Assembly: GCA_023374025.1 (NCBI GenBank)
Contig: SIJG01000026.1
Span: 512,028 to 576,027 of the forward strand
Source: Heterodera schachtii
Lineage: Eukaryota; Nematoda; Chromadorea; Rhabditida; Heteroderidae
Length of the DNA stretch: 64,000 nucleotides
Direction: 5' to 3'
Part shown: positions 47,838 through 60,270 of the stretch, one piece after another
Numbering within the stretch: the first letter of the stretch is position 1
Layout of the letters: every line of letters begins with the position of its first letter
Position numbers and translations under genes: made by a program
Notes under the pieces: model-generated
Seen by the model: only the letters and a program-made list of their open reading frames with translations
What the model was told of the DNA's origin: nothing
The model's database searches: none

Positions 47838-49647
47838 TTTTTAATATTTTTGATTAATTAAGTGAACATCCATGCTCTTTAACCTCCTTTTAAACTGAAT
47901 CTCTCTCTGTTTCCGGTTCGTCAAATTTCAAATCGATAAAGATAATGCGCATCGCAGACAATTTTCATAACAAAATCAAGTTTGGATATTTAAATTTAAG
48001 CAATGCTTTTTGCTATGGTTAATTTTTAAATAGTCGTTTTTTTTCTTGCTTTATTTATTCAGAATTTTTTTCAAATTTCCAAAATTTATGAAAAAAAAAA
48101 ATCAAAGTGCAATAAAATTCATCATATTTTGCGTGAGAAAATTTTTAACTCCGGGAAGAATTTTTGCTTCTAAAAAATCAATTTTACAAATTATTATTAA
48201 AATAATTTTAAAGCAATTTTTCCATTTGCTTCTCCTTTTCAAAAAAAAAATACTTTTTGCCGTAGGAACATAGCAAAATTTCAATAAGGTCAGTTTTTTT
48301 TAATTTTTACAAAATTCACTTCTTAGTTTTTCTTTTTTATGAAATTCGATAATGTGAATTTCGACTTTTTGTTCGAATTTGGGTCCGGGTTTAGGAATTG
48401 GTCGAAATGGGCGCCAGATTCGTGACCAGCTACACCGTAAACTGCAATCAGAATTTATGGGTCCGATCAAATATTTGTGAGTCTAATCAATTTTAAATTT
48501 TTTAGGTTAGCTATTGCCTAATTACCCCAAATGTGACTTGTGAACAAAGTTTTGAGTTTTTGGGTTGAACTAGGCCTAAATACATTAAAATTAACTTCAA
48601 TGTCACATAAAGTGCTAAAAAAGATTATTTAGACAATTTTTGGGCTAAATATGCAAGATTCAAAAAATTTGAATTTTCGACTTTTTGTTCGAATTAGAGA
48701 ACCGAGTTTTTTTTTATTTGTTAAAATTCGGGTTCGCGTTTTAAATAAGCAAAAAGGATGTCGAAACCTTTGTCAGACCCTGAAAATGCCAAAATCTACT
48801 CTATCTCAAAAAGTTTGGAAAATAATTTTTTTTTCCTTCAAAAATTGAATCAAAATTGGTGGGAGATTTATGAAAAACTTGTAAATTTATACAATATTGT
48901 TTTTTTTTAATTCTTTTCTGTCTTTTTTTTTTACTAAATTCTTCTTTTTGCTATTGCTCACCCAATGCGTTTTTCGTCACCACTTAAATTAATGATGACT
49001 TTGTTCAAATTGTTTGAATTTCCGTCCTCCCACTGAACCACCGTCGTCTCCCCAATTGGGCATCGCTTCAGCAACCAAAAAGGACAATCTAAAGGAGCAG
49101 CTCATTTCCTCCCCCGTCGTTTTACCCACCCGCGAAAAGAAAAAAAGTAAACTCGGAATTTTACAAAAAAAAAAAAGAGAGAGAGAACTTTCAAGTGATT
49201 TTTCAAAAGAATTTGACGAATTACTAATTTTCCCAATAATTTTTCCAAAAAATCGCTAGAAAAATTTTCTATTTTTTTAATGATAAATTTCCAAGTTTGA
49301 TTTTTTTTTTTTCGTGTGGGAGTGGGGAAAAGGCGGGGGAAGGAGAGTTGTGCACCGGGATAATGATAATCTCGTCCTTCCCCCAGTGTCAGTGTTTCTC
49401 GAGTTCGTTCGTTGACCAATTCAAATGGCACAATTGGCATCGATGCGGGGAGAATAAGTGAATGAGTGGCACAAGTGGTGGCACAGAGAAATGCCTAAAC
49501 AATGGTAAAGGCACAGATCAAAAGCAAAAAAAAAGAAAAGAGAATTCCATGAAAAAGCAAAAGAGTACGGTATTTTATGATGTTTTAGCGGTTCCATAAT
49601 ATTTGCGTTTATGCCCAAAATCGACTTTCAGTGTATTTGAGGTGATA
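47838..49647. other. Intergenic DNA, possible unassigned exons
   Basis: AT-rich, with a half-copy of the foldback MITE at 48360-48430. On the minus strand 49440-49350 reads MPIVPFELVNERTRETLTLG, then EGRDYHYPG, and 49130-49000 reads EEMSCSFRLSFLVAEAMPNW, then FKQFEQSHH and a stop. Both have coding-like composition, but I could not find splice sites that join them in phase. Plus-strand frames across the same DNA are also open (49014-49170). Left unassigned. Confidence 0.3.
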
Positions 49648-50030
49648 GCAGTTCGTACAATGGCGTTTCGTACAATTTGAAATGGGAATGGCCATAACTT
49701 TTTTGTTCGTCCGTTAATTTCTTCAAAATTGGTATCATTCGAAAGCTCTACGTGTTTAGAAGCTATCATTAAGCAGAAGCTAAGCGATTAGTCAGTTCAC
49801 CAAAAAGTTATGATTTATAAGACTTAAAAATTCAAGAAAATCCTAATTTTTTCTAAACTATAAACCATAACTTTTTGGTGAACTGACTAATCGCTTAGCT
49901 TCTGCTTAATGATAGCTTCTAAACACGTAGAGCTTTCGAATGATACCAATTTTGAAGAAATCAACCGATGAACAAAAAAGTTATGGCCATTCCCATTTCA
50001 AATTGTACGAAACGCCATTGTACGAACTGC
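49648..50030. mobile_element. Long near-perfect palindrome (foldback element)
   Basis: Arms of about 165 bases: the left (gcagttcgtacaatggcgtt ... agtcagttcaccaaaaagtt) is answered by the right (aactttttggtgaactgact ... aacgccattgtacgaactgc) with only a few mismatches, around a 50-base centre. No coding content. A shorter relative is at 52683-52921, sharing tcattcgaaagct. Confidence 0.9.
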
Positions 50031-50988
50031 CTTGACCACATTTGAGGTGCGCTCGCTTTTTTGTCAAAGAAAGAAAATTCTTAAAAATCTACGAAATTTC
50101 TCACTTTTTTTGAGTTTTAATTATTTTTTTCAAAAATATTTTTTGGCGTTAACTATAAGATAGAAAAATTTTATTGAAAATTTCAAAAAAAAAAAACAAC
50201 AAATCATAAATAAAGCCCGGAATTTTGAAATTGCCGGGGCCGGGACTTGGAAAATTGAGGCGGGATCCCGGTGGTTTGTCCAAAAAAAAAAAACAGCGGG
50301 ACCAGGGCCGGGAGTCCCGGCAAAAATCCCCGGCGGGGCCCCTTCCGGGCTCTAGTCATAAAGACTTTCGGAATATAAATGCTGATTGCGTAAATTTGAG
50401 TTTTCGACTTTTGTTCGAATTCAGGTTCGGGGTTCGAAACAGTCGAAATGGGTGTCAGATTTATGATCAGCGATCTCGAAAACCCCTTGACGAAGGCATA
50501 ATGTCGCAAAAAATTGTGGCGACCTCCTTCAAACTGTTGATCCAAGTGTTTACTCCATGGGTTGCAGGATAAACTTTGCAACGCAATCGCTTCGGTTGGC
50601 CATCTTTGGTCGGTGTGTGCAACCATTTGGCCAACGCTTGGCCAGCATCAGAAATTGCATTTGGCCCACCAAAATCGCAAATCGCAGCGGGCAACAAATA
50701 ACCGGAAAAGATGGAATTCAATTGATCAAGTTCGGCAAGTATTGTCGGCGAAGTGTGCCGAATCAAATTGTCCAAATGGGCACCAGTGGGAAAGCCCAAG
50801 CGGCGAATGTTTGGCGCAAAAATGGGCCAAATTTCACGGACAAAAACAGCCCAATTTGGTGTGAGATCGCTTTGGTATGGATAGGCATTCAAACTCAAAT
50901 TGGTGCCGCTTCTGTCCAAAATTTGCTGATTGGCACGGAGAAATGCGATCACGGAGTGATCAATGTAACTGAAAAAGAATGCTTTTTT

Positions 50989-52050
50989 GGCAATCCTAAA
51001 GAATGGGGATCCCTAATTTTTATCATTTTTTTAAATTTAGGGCTCAAACTAATTTTAAGGGGTTTTCAAGAGTGCTGATTACGAAGCTTAACTCAGGTTT
51101 GCCCAATTGCGAAGCCCGGACCCGAATAAAACGTTGAAATTCTTCCCAAGGATTTATTTTTATTGGGTAAAAGCTTCTAAGTCATTTAATAATTATTTAT
51201 TTGGATATTGCTTAAATTGTTAATTGGATAAAAATGCGCAATTTGTGCCAAAAATTGACCGGTTTTAACGTATATTTTGGGAAAAAAATTCAACTTTTTG
51301 TACGAGTTCGGGTCCGGGATTCGGAAAATTCGAGTTCAGAATCAGCACCCTCGAAAACCCCCGGAAACAGATTTTGAGCCCAAAATAAAAAAAAGTTAAA
51401 TTAGGGACCCCCCGTGCTGAGACGAAGCGAAAATAGTCTCAGTGTGGGCGAACCGAAAAATAATCTCAGTGTCAATAAAAATATTTAAATTTAATTATAC
51501 AATTCAATTCGGTTTCGAAAAATAATAAATTTAATTAGACAATTATTTTAAAAAATAAAATAAAAAAGAATACTATAAAAGCATTCCATCTCCGACCAAA
51601 AAAAAAAATCGAAACGACATTTTAATTTCAAATAATGAAGCCATTAAATAATTGACAAGTAGCTTACTAGAGGATTTTTAGAAAAAAACAAATCTACTAA
51701 TTTTCTTTTGAAATTTTACCCAATTTTTCGTAAATTTAAGTTCTTCATTCGTTTCTCAATAAAATTTATACCTTTTTTCCCTATTCTTTTTCCACTAATG
51801 TTAAAATTCAAAATTTATTCTGTTTTTATTAATGGTACGAAAGCCAGCATTTATTTTGAGCTGATATTTGACATTGAAGAAAAGTTGAACATCGAAATTA
51901 CATCATTGTTATTTGAAAATTTAAAATTATTATTATGTAATATCCAATTAAAAATTTGCATTAAAATAATTAAATTTAAATATTTTATTGACACTGAGAC
52001 CATTTTCGGTTCGACCTAGCACCGGACCCCCCATTCTTTAGGATTGCCCT
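50989..52050. mobile_element. Nested TIR elements in the F-box-like gene intron
   Basis: Outer inverted repeat ggcaatcctaaagaatgggg (50989) with its complement at 52030-52050. An inner pair begins gggaccccccgtgctgagac (51404) and ends with tagcaccggacccccc (52032), each with tctcagtg/cactgaga. A foldback MITE copy occupies 51050-51365. No transposase seen. Confidence 0.8.
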
Positions 52051-52059
52051 TTTTTTATA

Positions 52060-52640
52060 TCCATCCTTTTTCGAAAAAATTTTCAGTTTTCTAGTCACCA
52101 AAACATGTTTCTGATGGTTTTCAGGGTCGCAAATCACGAATCTGACATCCGTTTCATATGGTCCAAACCCCTGACCCAAACTCGAACAAAGTCAATAATT
52201 CCAAATTTCGTATTTTGGTTCAAAACCAGCTCAAATACAATGAAATAAACTGGATCTCATTAACTTCTAGAAAAATTATTTAAACCAAAAAATGCGAAAT
52301 TCGAAAGACTCGGGTTCGGACTTGAGATACTTTTCGGTTTTTGGGCCTAGATTTGAATTTTTCAAAAAAACAAAGAACAAAGGACGCGCAGAATTGCAAA
52401 AAGTCGTTAAATTGTATTGGGGACATAAATGCCACAATTTGAGCTAAAGTCTTCAAATGGATCTGCTGCACCACGTTTTTTTTTGGCATTTTCGCGCCAG
52501 AAGAACTCGCATAAATTCTGCGCATCCTTTGTTGTTTAAAAAATTCAAATCTAAGGCCCCAAAACCGAAAAGTACCGGAATTGGTCGAAATGGGTGCCGG
52601 ATTCGCAATCAGCGACCCCGAAAAGCCTCAGAAACCGAAT
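52060..52640. mobile_element. Foldback MITE, gctgatcacgaat family
   Basis: Left arm tttcagggtcgcaaatcacg, then aatctgacatccgtttc; right arm ggaattggtcgaaatgggtg, then ccggattcgcaatcagcgac. About 580 bases with an internal, also symmetrical core (52290-52560). Confidence 0.8.
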
Positions 52641-52682
52641 TTTCATGATTTTTAAAAAAATAGAAACTTTTTTCATTGTCAA

Positions 52683-52921
52683 CCAAATCCAACATTGTTG
52701 GCATCATTCGAAAGCTTAATCTGTTTAGAAACTTTTTCTAAGCTATTGCTTCGCGATTAGACAATTACCAAAAAAAGTTATACATGAAAATTGCGAAAAA
52801 GTCAAAATTTTGAAGTTTTTCTTAATAAATTCTTTCCAGGCTTGAAAATCTATTCGCTTTTTGTAAGGCTAAAAGAGCAGTGAAAAGCTTTCGAATGATA
52901 TCAACAATGTTGGATTTGGAT
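52683..52921. mobile_element. Foldback element, 240 bases
   Basis: Termini ccaaatccaacattgttg and caacaatgttggatttgg are exact complements; the arms share gcatcattcgaaagctt with ctttcgaatgatatc. It lies beside the intron of the F-box-like gene. Confidence 0.8.
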
Positions 52922-53458
52922 GCCAAAAAAAAAAAGCTATAGTGGAAAAGCATGCTGGGACCCAACCGTGCCGGCCCAACTGAGCGAGTCCGAGTTTTTT
53001 ATAACTGCTTTTATTTTTAATTACCTAATCACGAGGAGCTTAAAGCGAATTTTGCTGGGCAACGGACGGTCGGGCAAAGGGAATTGCACAGTTTTGACAG
53101 AGTTGGTCAACACAAATAATTTCGCTTTTCCTCCAGCGACCTTTTCAATTCGGGTTTCTTTCAAAGTTGTCAGTTCACTTTTGCCATTGAAATGCGTGTC
53201 CACCAAAACATCGAAACGAGGCGAAATCAGTGCCAATTTGAGACCAAGTTGAGCATGGTCAAAAAATGGGAAAATGTCCATCAAAACATCGGTACAAATC
53301 CAACTGAAATGAGAAAAAAATAGGATAATGAAAATTTTAATTTAAAAATTGCATACCGTCGCTTCATTTTTGCTGCAATTAGCACACACTTTGCCCTTTT
53401 TCCAATTGATTAGTGTCACAGAGGGCAAACAAAAGTGAAACTTAAATAGAGACACTTA

Positions 53459-54486
53459 CAAAGGAGAGGTACCCAAGTGACCGTGGCACTTCCGAATGAA
53501 ACTTTCAGGGTAGGTAGATTACCCCCCTTTTGTATTATAAAATTTTTTTTATTTTTGCTAAATGAAGCTTCTGGCCGAGATATTAAGCTTTTCCTTTTTG
53601 CCTTTTCAATATCATTTACAAAGAATAAGAAGCCAATGTGAGCGTCGATGGCCCAGTGGGTGTGCCTTCCATTCTTTTTTTCTTCTTCTAAAGTTCAATT
53701 CCCCAACCCTGCAAATAATTATTTTTGTTTTTTTCATATCCAAAAAAGTTTTTATTGGCCGTTTTTGATCAAAAAGAAGATCAGCAAGATACTGACGAGG
53801 AATTTGACCTTGAAGATGAAGAAAGTGAAGATAGTGAAGGGAATTTTTCTTCTCCAGCAAGTACAGTATGCCTTTTTTTCAAAGTTTAATCCATTTCCAA
53901 CTTTGTGCTCCAAAATTTCGGTCTTTTCGTCGATATTCTTGGCGTAAGGGGGGCTACATTGAATCACAAAATGATGAATTTTCCAATTTTTCTCATCCCG
54001 TTAAATATTTATTCCCAACAATTTTTCCTGATCACTGTCAAATCAGTTTTTGTTCGGAATTTATAACGATCAGATGTGCATGGTGTGACAAATTCCTTTG
54101 CTTCACTCATTTCTACCAAAACTATCACATGTGTCAAAATTAATGTGAATAAAATGAAAAAAAATATTATGTTAGAATTTATTAATTTTAAAAACTTTTT
54201 TGGATATGAAAAAAACAAAAATAATTATTTGCAGGGTTGGGGAATTGAACTTTAGAAGAAGAAAAAAAGAATGGAAGGCACACCCACTAGACCAAACACG
54301 TCACCATTGGCTTTCATTCTTTGTAAATGATATTGATATGTCAAAAAGGAAATGCTTCATATCTCGGCCAGAAGCTTCATTTAGCAAAAATAAAAATAAA
54401 AATTTTATAATACAAAAGGGGGGTAATCTACCTACCCTGAAAGTTTCATTCGGAAGTGCCACGGTCACTTGGGTACCTCTCCTTTG
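53459..54486 (+). mobile_element. TIR transposon with piggyBac-like remnant
   Basis: About 310-base inverted repeats (starting CAAAGGAGAGGTACCC, ending GGGTACCTCTCCTTTG) enclose about 400 bases. The triplet TTA lies outside both ends. Each repeat contains a tRNA-like A/B-box pair (53645-53705 and 54235-54295). Inside, a plus-strand acidic stretch (DTDEEFDLEDEESEDSEG, 53795-53850) is followed by RCAWCDKFLCFTHFYQNYHM (54072-54131). An acidic N-terminus plus a C-terminal Cys/His-rich domain is the layout of piggyBac transposases with the catalytic centre removed. The expected TTAA target is not visible, so family assignment is tentative. Confidence 0.6.
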
Positions 54487-54630
54487 TTAGGAAAAATGAG
54501 AGAGCAATGAACATAAAAATAAATGATGATATGAATAGAGATGTCAAAAGATGTACAAAAATTGGTCAAAATATGTACATAAATATGTAAAAAAAAAACC
54601 CGAAATATATAAGAAATATGTATAAAAACT

Positions 54631-55556
54631 AGAGTAGAGCGGGACCGGGAATTTTGGGCAAAACCGGGACCGGGACTTGCCGGGACCTGAGAAGCCGGGA
54701 CCGGGACCTCGATTTTTCTTCTGGACCGGGAACCGGGACCAACCGGGAATTTAAAAATTCAAAAAATTCAAAAATTAATTTATTTCAAGTGAAATTAAAT
54801 TAAATTTTATTTTTTTTTATTTAATAAAATCCAAAAGTTAAAGCTAAATTAAATTAAAGAAAATTTTCAAATCAAAATTTCTTCAATTATTTCAAATAAT
54901 TAATCATTTTGGACTAAATGATCGAATATTATTAGAAATTCAGATTTGCTTTTCACATCAGTTTTTTTCGGCGCGCTTTTCCAAAAAACTTTTGGGGAAG
55001 AAAGTGGTCCGGCGGTGCCGATAGGCGCGCGCGGCCGGGGGAAATTTTGAAAATTTGAGTGAGATTTGTTAACAGATATTCAACAAAAATGGCTTCTTTT
55101 TTGGGATTATTAGGCTCAATTTGTACGGATTTTCATTTAAAAATGATTAAATATATATATCAATTAAAAAATATGAGGAATGATATTTTCTTGATAGGAA
55201 AACCAATGATTATACAAAAAAAAATTCAGAATATTTTAATTACTGTAGAGGGATTAAACCAGGGGAAAGAAGAAGGGAAAGTCAAGGAGACTAGCCACTA
55301 GGCAATTTGCACAATTGTCAGTGTCACTTATAAAGAATATATTAATTAATTTTTAAATTTTTCCCTTTTTAACTCTAATTTTCATCTATAATTTTTCACT
55401 CAGACCCCCATTCTTACCAGTGCTTGTTTTTCCCGGTTCCCGGTTGCCTGCCCTACCGGAACCGGGACCTGAGCTTTTCAAAATCCGGGACCGGGAACCG
55501 GGACCTCGGTCGGATGACCGGGAATTCCCGGCCCGGTCCCGGTCCCGCTCTACTCT
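54631..55556. mobile_element. (CCGGGA)n TIR element with tRNA-like insert
   Basis: Ends AGAGTAGAGCGGGACC and GGTCCCGCTCTACT; ccggtcccgg arrays at both ends. The interior carries the cggcggtgccgataggcgc motif (55010) and a minus-strand tRNA-like segment (55245-55302). Same class as 27967-28961. Confidence 0.8.
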
Positions 55557-56513
55557 AAACAAAAATGCAAAAAAAAAAAAAACTAAAAATACACCCCTAA
55601 GAAAGGACCCCAAAAATTTCAGGAAAATACGCCCCCTAAGAACCAATCCTAAATTCTCAAAAATTCATTAAATTCTAGTAAAAATACATCTAAAATGGCT
55701 TAATACGGTATAATAACTCGTTTTAGAAGAAAAAAGCAATTTTTAGAGAAAACCAACCAAAAAAACAGAAATTTTCAATTTTTTGCTTATTTTTAACATA
55801 AATTAACCAATTTTTAGGAAAATTTAAATTTAATCAATTTTTTCGACAAAATTTTGCTAAACATGTCTTTTTCGGAAATTTTTCCGGTCTTTGGGGTCAA
55901 AACGGCCAATTTAGCTGATGGGGGCCGTTATAATAGGGGTTTTTTTGGAAAAATGCCAAAATATGGACATAAAATATGGACTTAAATGCCAAAATATTGA
56001 CATAAATCGCGAAATATGGAAAATATGGATATAGAAATCCATCCTAGAAGCTTCTAATCAAGCTAAAAACATTTTTTGTGCGTTTCAGGCCTCCCACAGT
56101 CCAGGAAAAAATATGGATTTCCATATAATTCCGAACCCTACTAATTAGAATTTATTTAATTTTATTTTCGGATGTGAACTCGGACCTCTAATTAGAATTC
56201 ATTTAATTTTATTTTCGGATTTGAACCGGGACCTCCAAAATAGCGAATTTAAACAAACCACTAATTCTGTTCATTTTCCTCAATGTATTTTCTGACTTAC
56301 AGTTCGGGCGGTTCACTTATAAGCTATTATTCTTGACATTCTACTCACTCTTTTTCTAGGATTTTTTAACCCAAAAATATCATAAAAATAATAATAATAT
56401 TTCTTTCGGTACATATTTAATTGTGACCAAATCCAAAAAGGCAAAAAAACAGATTTTTACAAATAATCGAAACCTAAATCAAACACATTTAAATACATAT
56501 AAATGGAATGGAA
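55557..56513. other. Intergenic DNA downstream of serpin 1
   Basis: Holds an incomplete atatggac-array element (55940-56150, ending tccatataattccgaaccct) and a duplicated 60-base segment (taattagaatttatttaatt at 56154 and its repeat at 56190). The last 200 bases resemble 61040-61270 downstream of serpin 2, so the 3' flank was duplicated with the gene. Confidence 0.5.
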
Positions 56514-59500
56514 TCATTTGCGGAAAATAGCACTGAAAAGCACAGTGTCATCGCGAATCAGAAAGGCACAGAACGGTTGGTTAGCGACAAAACGTTCTTC
56601 TTTGCCCGCAGAATAAGCCACACAGCCTTTTGTAGCTGCTGCGGCGACAGTGCCCTTCTCATTGACCTTAATCGTCAAATTCAGTTGCACAAAAAACAAT
56701 TCGTTGTCTAAATTTGGCCATTTTTCAATATTTTAGTGCCGGGAAAAAAAGCAGGCATTTGTAGTTATGTATTGTTGGTCAAAAATTGTCAAATTTTTGC
56801 CATTTCGGGATCAAGTTTAAGAAAAATGATAAAATAGGGGCCAGGCGTTGCCATAGAGCGCCGCTGTCAAGATTTTAAAAACTCATTTGGTATACCCTTC
56901 TGAAAAGCCTGTCCTGTCTGTGTATCATGGGCAATCACCTCACCTCAATGAACGCCTTCTGCACCACTCCGCTGATCAGCAACGGTTTCTTGCCGGAAAT
57001 TCCCTCAAAATTGGCGCTGTCGGTGAACGCGGTGGACATGCCCATGTTGGTCAACGTCACGTTCAATTCGTGCGTGGCCTCCAACGTGAACCTGGGCAAC
57101 TGCACCTGTGAAAACAAGGGGATTGGCATTGTGTTTTAGGGCAGTTCATTTTGACATGTACACGATTGAACTCAGAATTAGAGAAGGCTATGATCAAATT
57201 TTTTTATGATTTTTTCTCGTCGACCTTTTGTCGGTATTTGTCCCTTTAATTTGAGGCGCTAAAAACGCATCAGCTGCTTGCACGTTACCTTACAATAAAT
57301 AGCAGATGCGTTTTCAGCGCCTAAAACTACCCAAAAACTTTTAAAAAATTTCTGGGGGGGGGGAGGAGGAGGTCACAATAGGGATAAGTACCGTTTTGTC
57401 CTGCTCCGGGTTTACTTACCTTCACTTTGCACGTGTCCCGCTTTTTGATGAGTTTCACCAGCTTTTTGCCGTCCAATTGAGCCAACAATTTGTTAAGTCC
57501 AAAGCGTTTCTTGGGCAACAGCACGAACATGAACTCTTTTTTGCCTTTGTAGGGCATGCCGAGGAGTTGGAGCTGTACAAACAATCAAAAAAATGCACAT
57601 TAAAAGGAAAAATGCATGAAACTGAATTTGAACGACCTGAGTGTCCTCGAAATAAATGAAATTGGCTGTCAAATGCATCATGTCCAGCTAAAAAATCCGA
57701 TTTAGTCGTTTATGCATAAAATCGGCTCTTATGAAATTTAGCCCCCAAAATTTTTTTCTCATATTTTAAAAATGCAAATAATATGTTCTCATGGCCGCTG
57801 ATCATACATGGAAGGAAATGGGGGGGGGGGGGTCAACCAAAATTTAGCGAAGGAGTCTGCTGGCAATGCAAATTGGCGATCTTTTTTTCAGCGTCCATTT
57901 TCCAACAAATTTTCATGGAACGGAGGAGTCCGGGGTGCCGATAAACGCTGCCGGAATTTTGTAATTTTTAATGCGATTGTTAACAGATTTTTGTCCAAGA
58001 AATGACTAAATTTTGCATATTGAGCCAATTGTTTAAGAAAAAAAAAAAAAATTTTAGGGGCCGTCGGGAAAAAGTTTTGGGATTTTTAATGAATTTTGTT
58101 ACGAAATTTTGTTGTTTTAAAATTTTCCTCTTTTCCTTTCGCTATTTGTAACGGGTCGAAATGGATGCCGAATTCGTGGGCAGTGGCCCTTGTAACTTAT
58201 AATTGGCATTTTTAATTTTAAATGTATTTGTCCTAATGATTAAAAAGTGTTTGTTTCCGCCACCTTTTTGTTGTTTTTTTCGTCCATATGAAATGTCGCC
58301 TTTTTGGTTGATTTTTTATTGAATTTGTTCGCCCATGCGCCTTTGAAGTAGAGCGCGTTGATCAGCACCAAACTGCAACAAAAAAAAGTTCAATTTTCAA
58401 ACATTATAATTTGTTTTTGGCTACTTCCATCAAAATCGCCGGGAAAGAATAAAAAATATTCGTAATTTTTGAAAAGTGCCGCCGAAAAGTTGCCAGGGAA
58501 AACCTAAAAATCGTGACCCTAATAATTAGTAAAAAAAAACATAAGTTTTTTTTTTCTTGTAATTTTGTTATTGTTTTTTCGATGGTGTTTTGTCCGGCGA
58601 CTTTTTTGCGTGTACCGACCGAAAATATGCTTGTTATTAGATTAAATTTTTTTGAAGTCATAGAATTTCATAAACAAAATTAAAAACTTTTACCAACTCT
58701 CCTTGTCAAGAGCGTCGGGCGTGATCAAATCGCGGATTTTCTTGTTGGTCGCTTCCTCCACGAAATTGTTGATTATCTGAAGGCAAAAAAGCGATAAAAA
58801 TTTTGCTTTTCGTTTCGAATTCGGCCAGAGATTTAAATTGATCAAAATGAATGGTGTCAGATTCGTGATCAGAGAGAGACCCAGAAAACCCCCGGGAAAG
58901 CTTTAACCGACTTGACACTATCAAAATTGTTTTTTTTACAAACAAAAAGCCCCCGGCCATGTGTTTTTTAATAAATTCAAAAAAAGGAACGCTTTTAAGT
59001 AGCGCTTTATAAGTTTCACAAGAAAAAGAAATGATCTTTTTGGCGTTTTATGATAAATATTTTTTTTAATGAAGACTCTTAAAATTATGATTGTAAAATT
59101 TTTAGCTCGAAATTTTCATATGAAAAATTTTTCGGGACTGATTTGGCACTTATGCCAATAAAACAATTTCCCACCTCCGCCGTCCCTTCGCTGTCCTTAA
59201 AGTCCACCGTTTCCAACTGTTCCCCGTAATTTCCTCAATTTGCTCCTTTGAACGCGCTCTTCACTTTGATGCCTTTGTTCACGTACACTTTGTTGGCCGT
59301 CTCCAAAGTGCTGATGTTCTGTCCACTTGCGATCGATTTGAGCAAAGTGCCGAAATATTGGTGCACTTCCGACTCGGGCGCGCCTTAATTAACAGAAAAG
59401 GGGGGCAATTAAAAGAAAGCGGAAAGAGAGCAATTAACTAAAGGGGGTAATTAATAGGGTGGGCGATTAAGAACTGGGGTTGAAGCAATCATTTGGCGGC

Positions 59501-60270
59501 ATTTTTCGGCGCTACTTTAAAGTGGCAGATTTTCAATTTTATCAAAAACCAAAAAGGTGAGCCATTTTGTTTGTTTTCTTGTCCTCTAAACTTGTTTCGG
59601 AGGTTTTATGGGTCGCTGATCACGAATTGGACCTCCATTTCGACCCGCTCCGAATTCCATAATGGAATTCGAAACGAAAATACAAAAACATAAAAATTAA
59701 TTTTTCGACCTTTTGTTCACGTTCGGGTTAGGGATTCGGAAAAGGTCAAATGGATGTCAGATTCGTGGTCAGCGTTCCCTAAAACCGGAGAAGAATTTTC
59801 ACGATTTATTTTCGCAAAGAAAGTTTGCAAAGCAAAAGGTTCAAACTTTGGTTTTTGATAAAATTCAAAATCCGTCACTTTTAAAACTGCGCATAATTTC
59901 CAAAGGCCTTGAAAAGAACAGAAATTTTTGTTTCAAAAGCAGTAGAAAAATATTTCTGGCCGTTTTCAGAGTTGCTGATAACGAATTTGGCATTTATTCC
60001 GCCGAACCCGGCCTCGAGAATTTCAAATCTTAAGAACTTTGCTTTTTTTTCACTCTAAAAATGGTTTAAAAAATCTTTCAGTTTGTGAATGTTCGGGAAT
60101 TCCCACCATTTCCAAGCAGTTCGCCCATTTCTTCGGCGGTCTTTTCCTTGGCGCCCGCGTAAACCATGGACAAAGTGACGGCCACAGAAAACGGCGAAAC
60201 AATGCACGAACGGTCTTCGGTGGACACTTCGCGCAGCAAATTCAACGCAAAATTGGCCTGTGCCTCCAAA
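56514..60270 (-). CDS. Serpin 1 (serine protease inhibitor family), one in-frame stop
   Basis: Minus-strand exons: about 60270-60107 (NFALNLLREVSTEDRSCIVS, PFSVAVTLSMVYAGAKEKT), 59383-59175, 58776-58694, 58372-58264 (LVLINALYFKGAWA), 57687-57637, 57572-57420 (MPYKGKKEFMFVLLP), 57105-56944 and 56666-56514. Phases agree, with the last four joins in phase 0. The final exon carries the reactive-loop hinge EVNEKGTVAAAATKGC and the serpin end PFCAFLIRDDTVLFSAIF. The hinge (GT, then small residues) is of the inhibitory type. The first Met exon was not located and no signal peptide is seen, so it may be intracellular or incomplete. In exon 59383-59175 a +1/-1 pair of indels relative to serpin 2 creates a TGA near 59235. 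Confidence 0.88.
59384..60106. other. Serpin 1 intron with foldback MITE
   Basis: The large intron between the first two visible serpin 1 exons holds a foldback MITE copy (59590-59790: gggtcgctgatcacgaattg and ttcgtggtcagcgttcccta) and a second partial arm near 59970. The homologous intron of serpin 2 starts at 63831 and runs off the window. Confidence 0.6.

Larger units (their letters stand above)
50487..53367 (-). pseudogene. Multicopy cyst-nematode family gene (F-box-associated-like), 3' truncated
   Basis: Exons 53367-53357 (MKR), 53303-53025 (ICTDVLMDIFPFFDHAQLGL, SPRFDVLVDTHFNGK, FPLPDRPLPSKI) and 50968-50487 (SYIDHSVIAFLRANQQI, LAKWLHTPTKDGQPKRL) join in phase 2, GT-AG. From memory this is a large lineage-specific family in Globodera and Heterodera with an F-box-associated-like layout; biochemical role unknown. 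Intron 2 has swollen to 2056 bases by insertion of at least three transposons. The last exon runs straight into a foldback MITE at about 50487 (ggggttttcgagatcgctga), so the C-terminal third is missing. Confidence 0.7.

Noticed and set aside
50562..51078. Plus-strand open frames of 100-173 codons
   Set aside because: They are antisense to the F-box-like family exon, whose minus-strand frame matches the family and splices in phase.
57358..57585. Separate small gene on the minus strand
   Set aside because: It is a serpin exon with its intron read through; adjoining exons in phase explain it.
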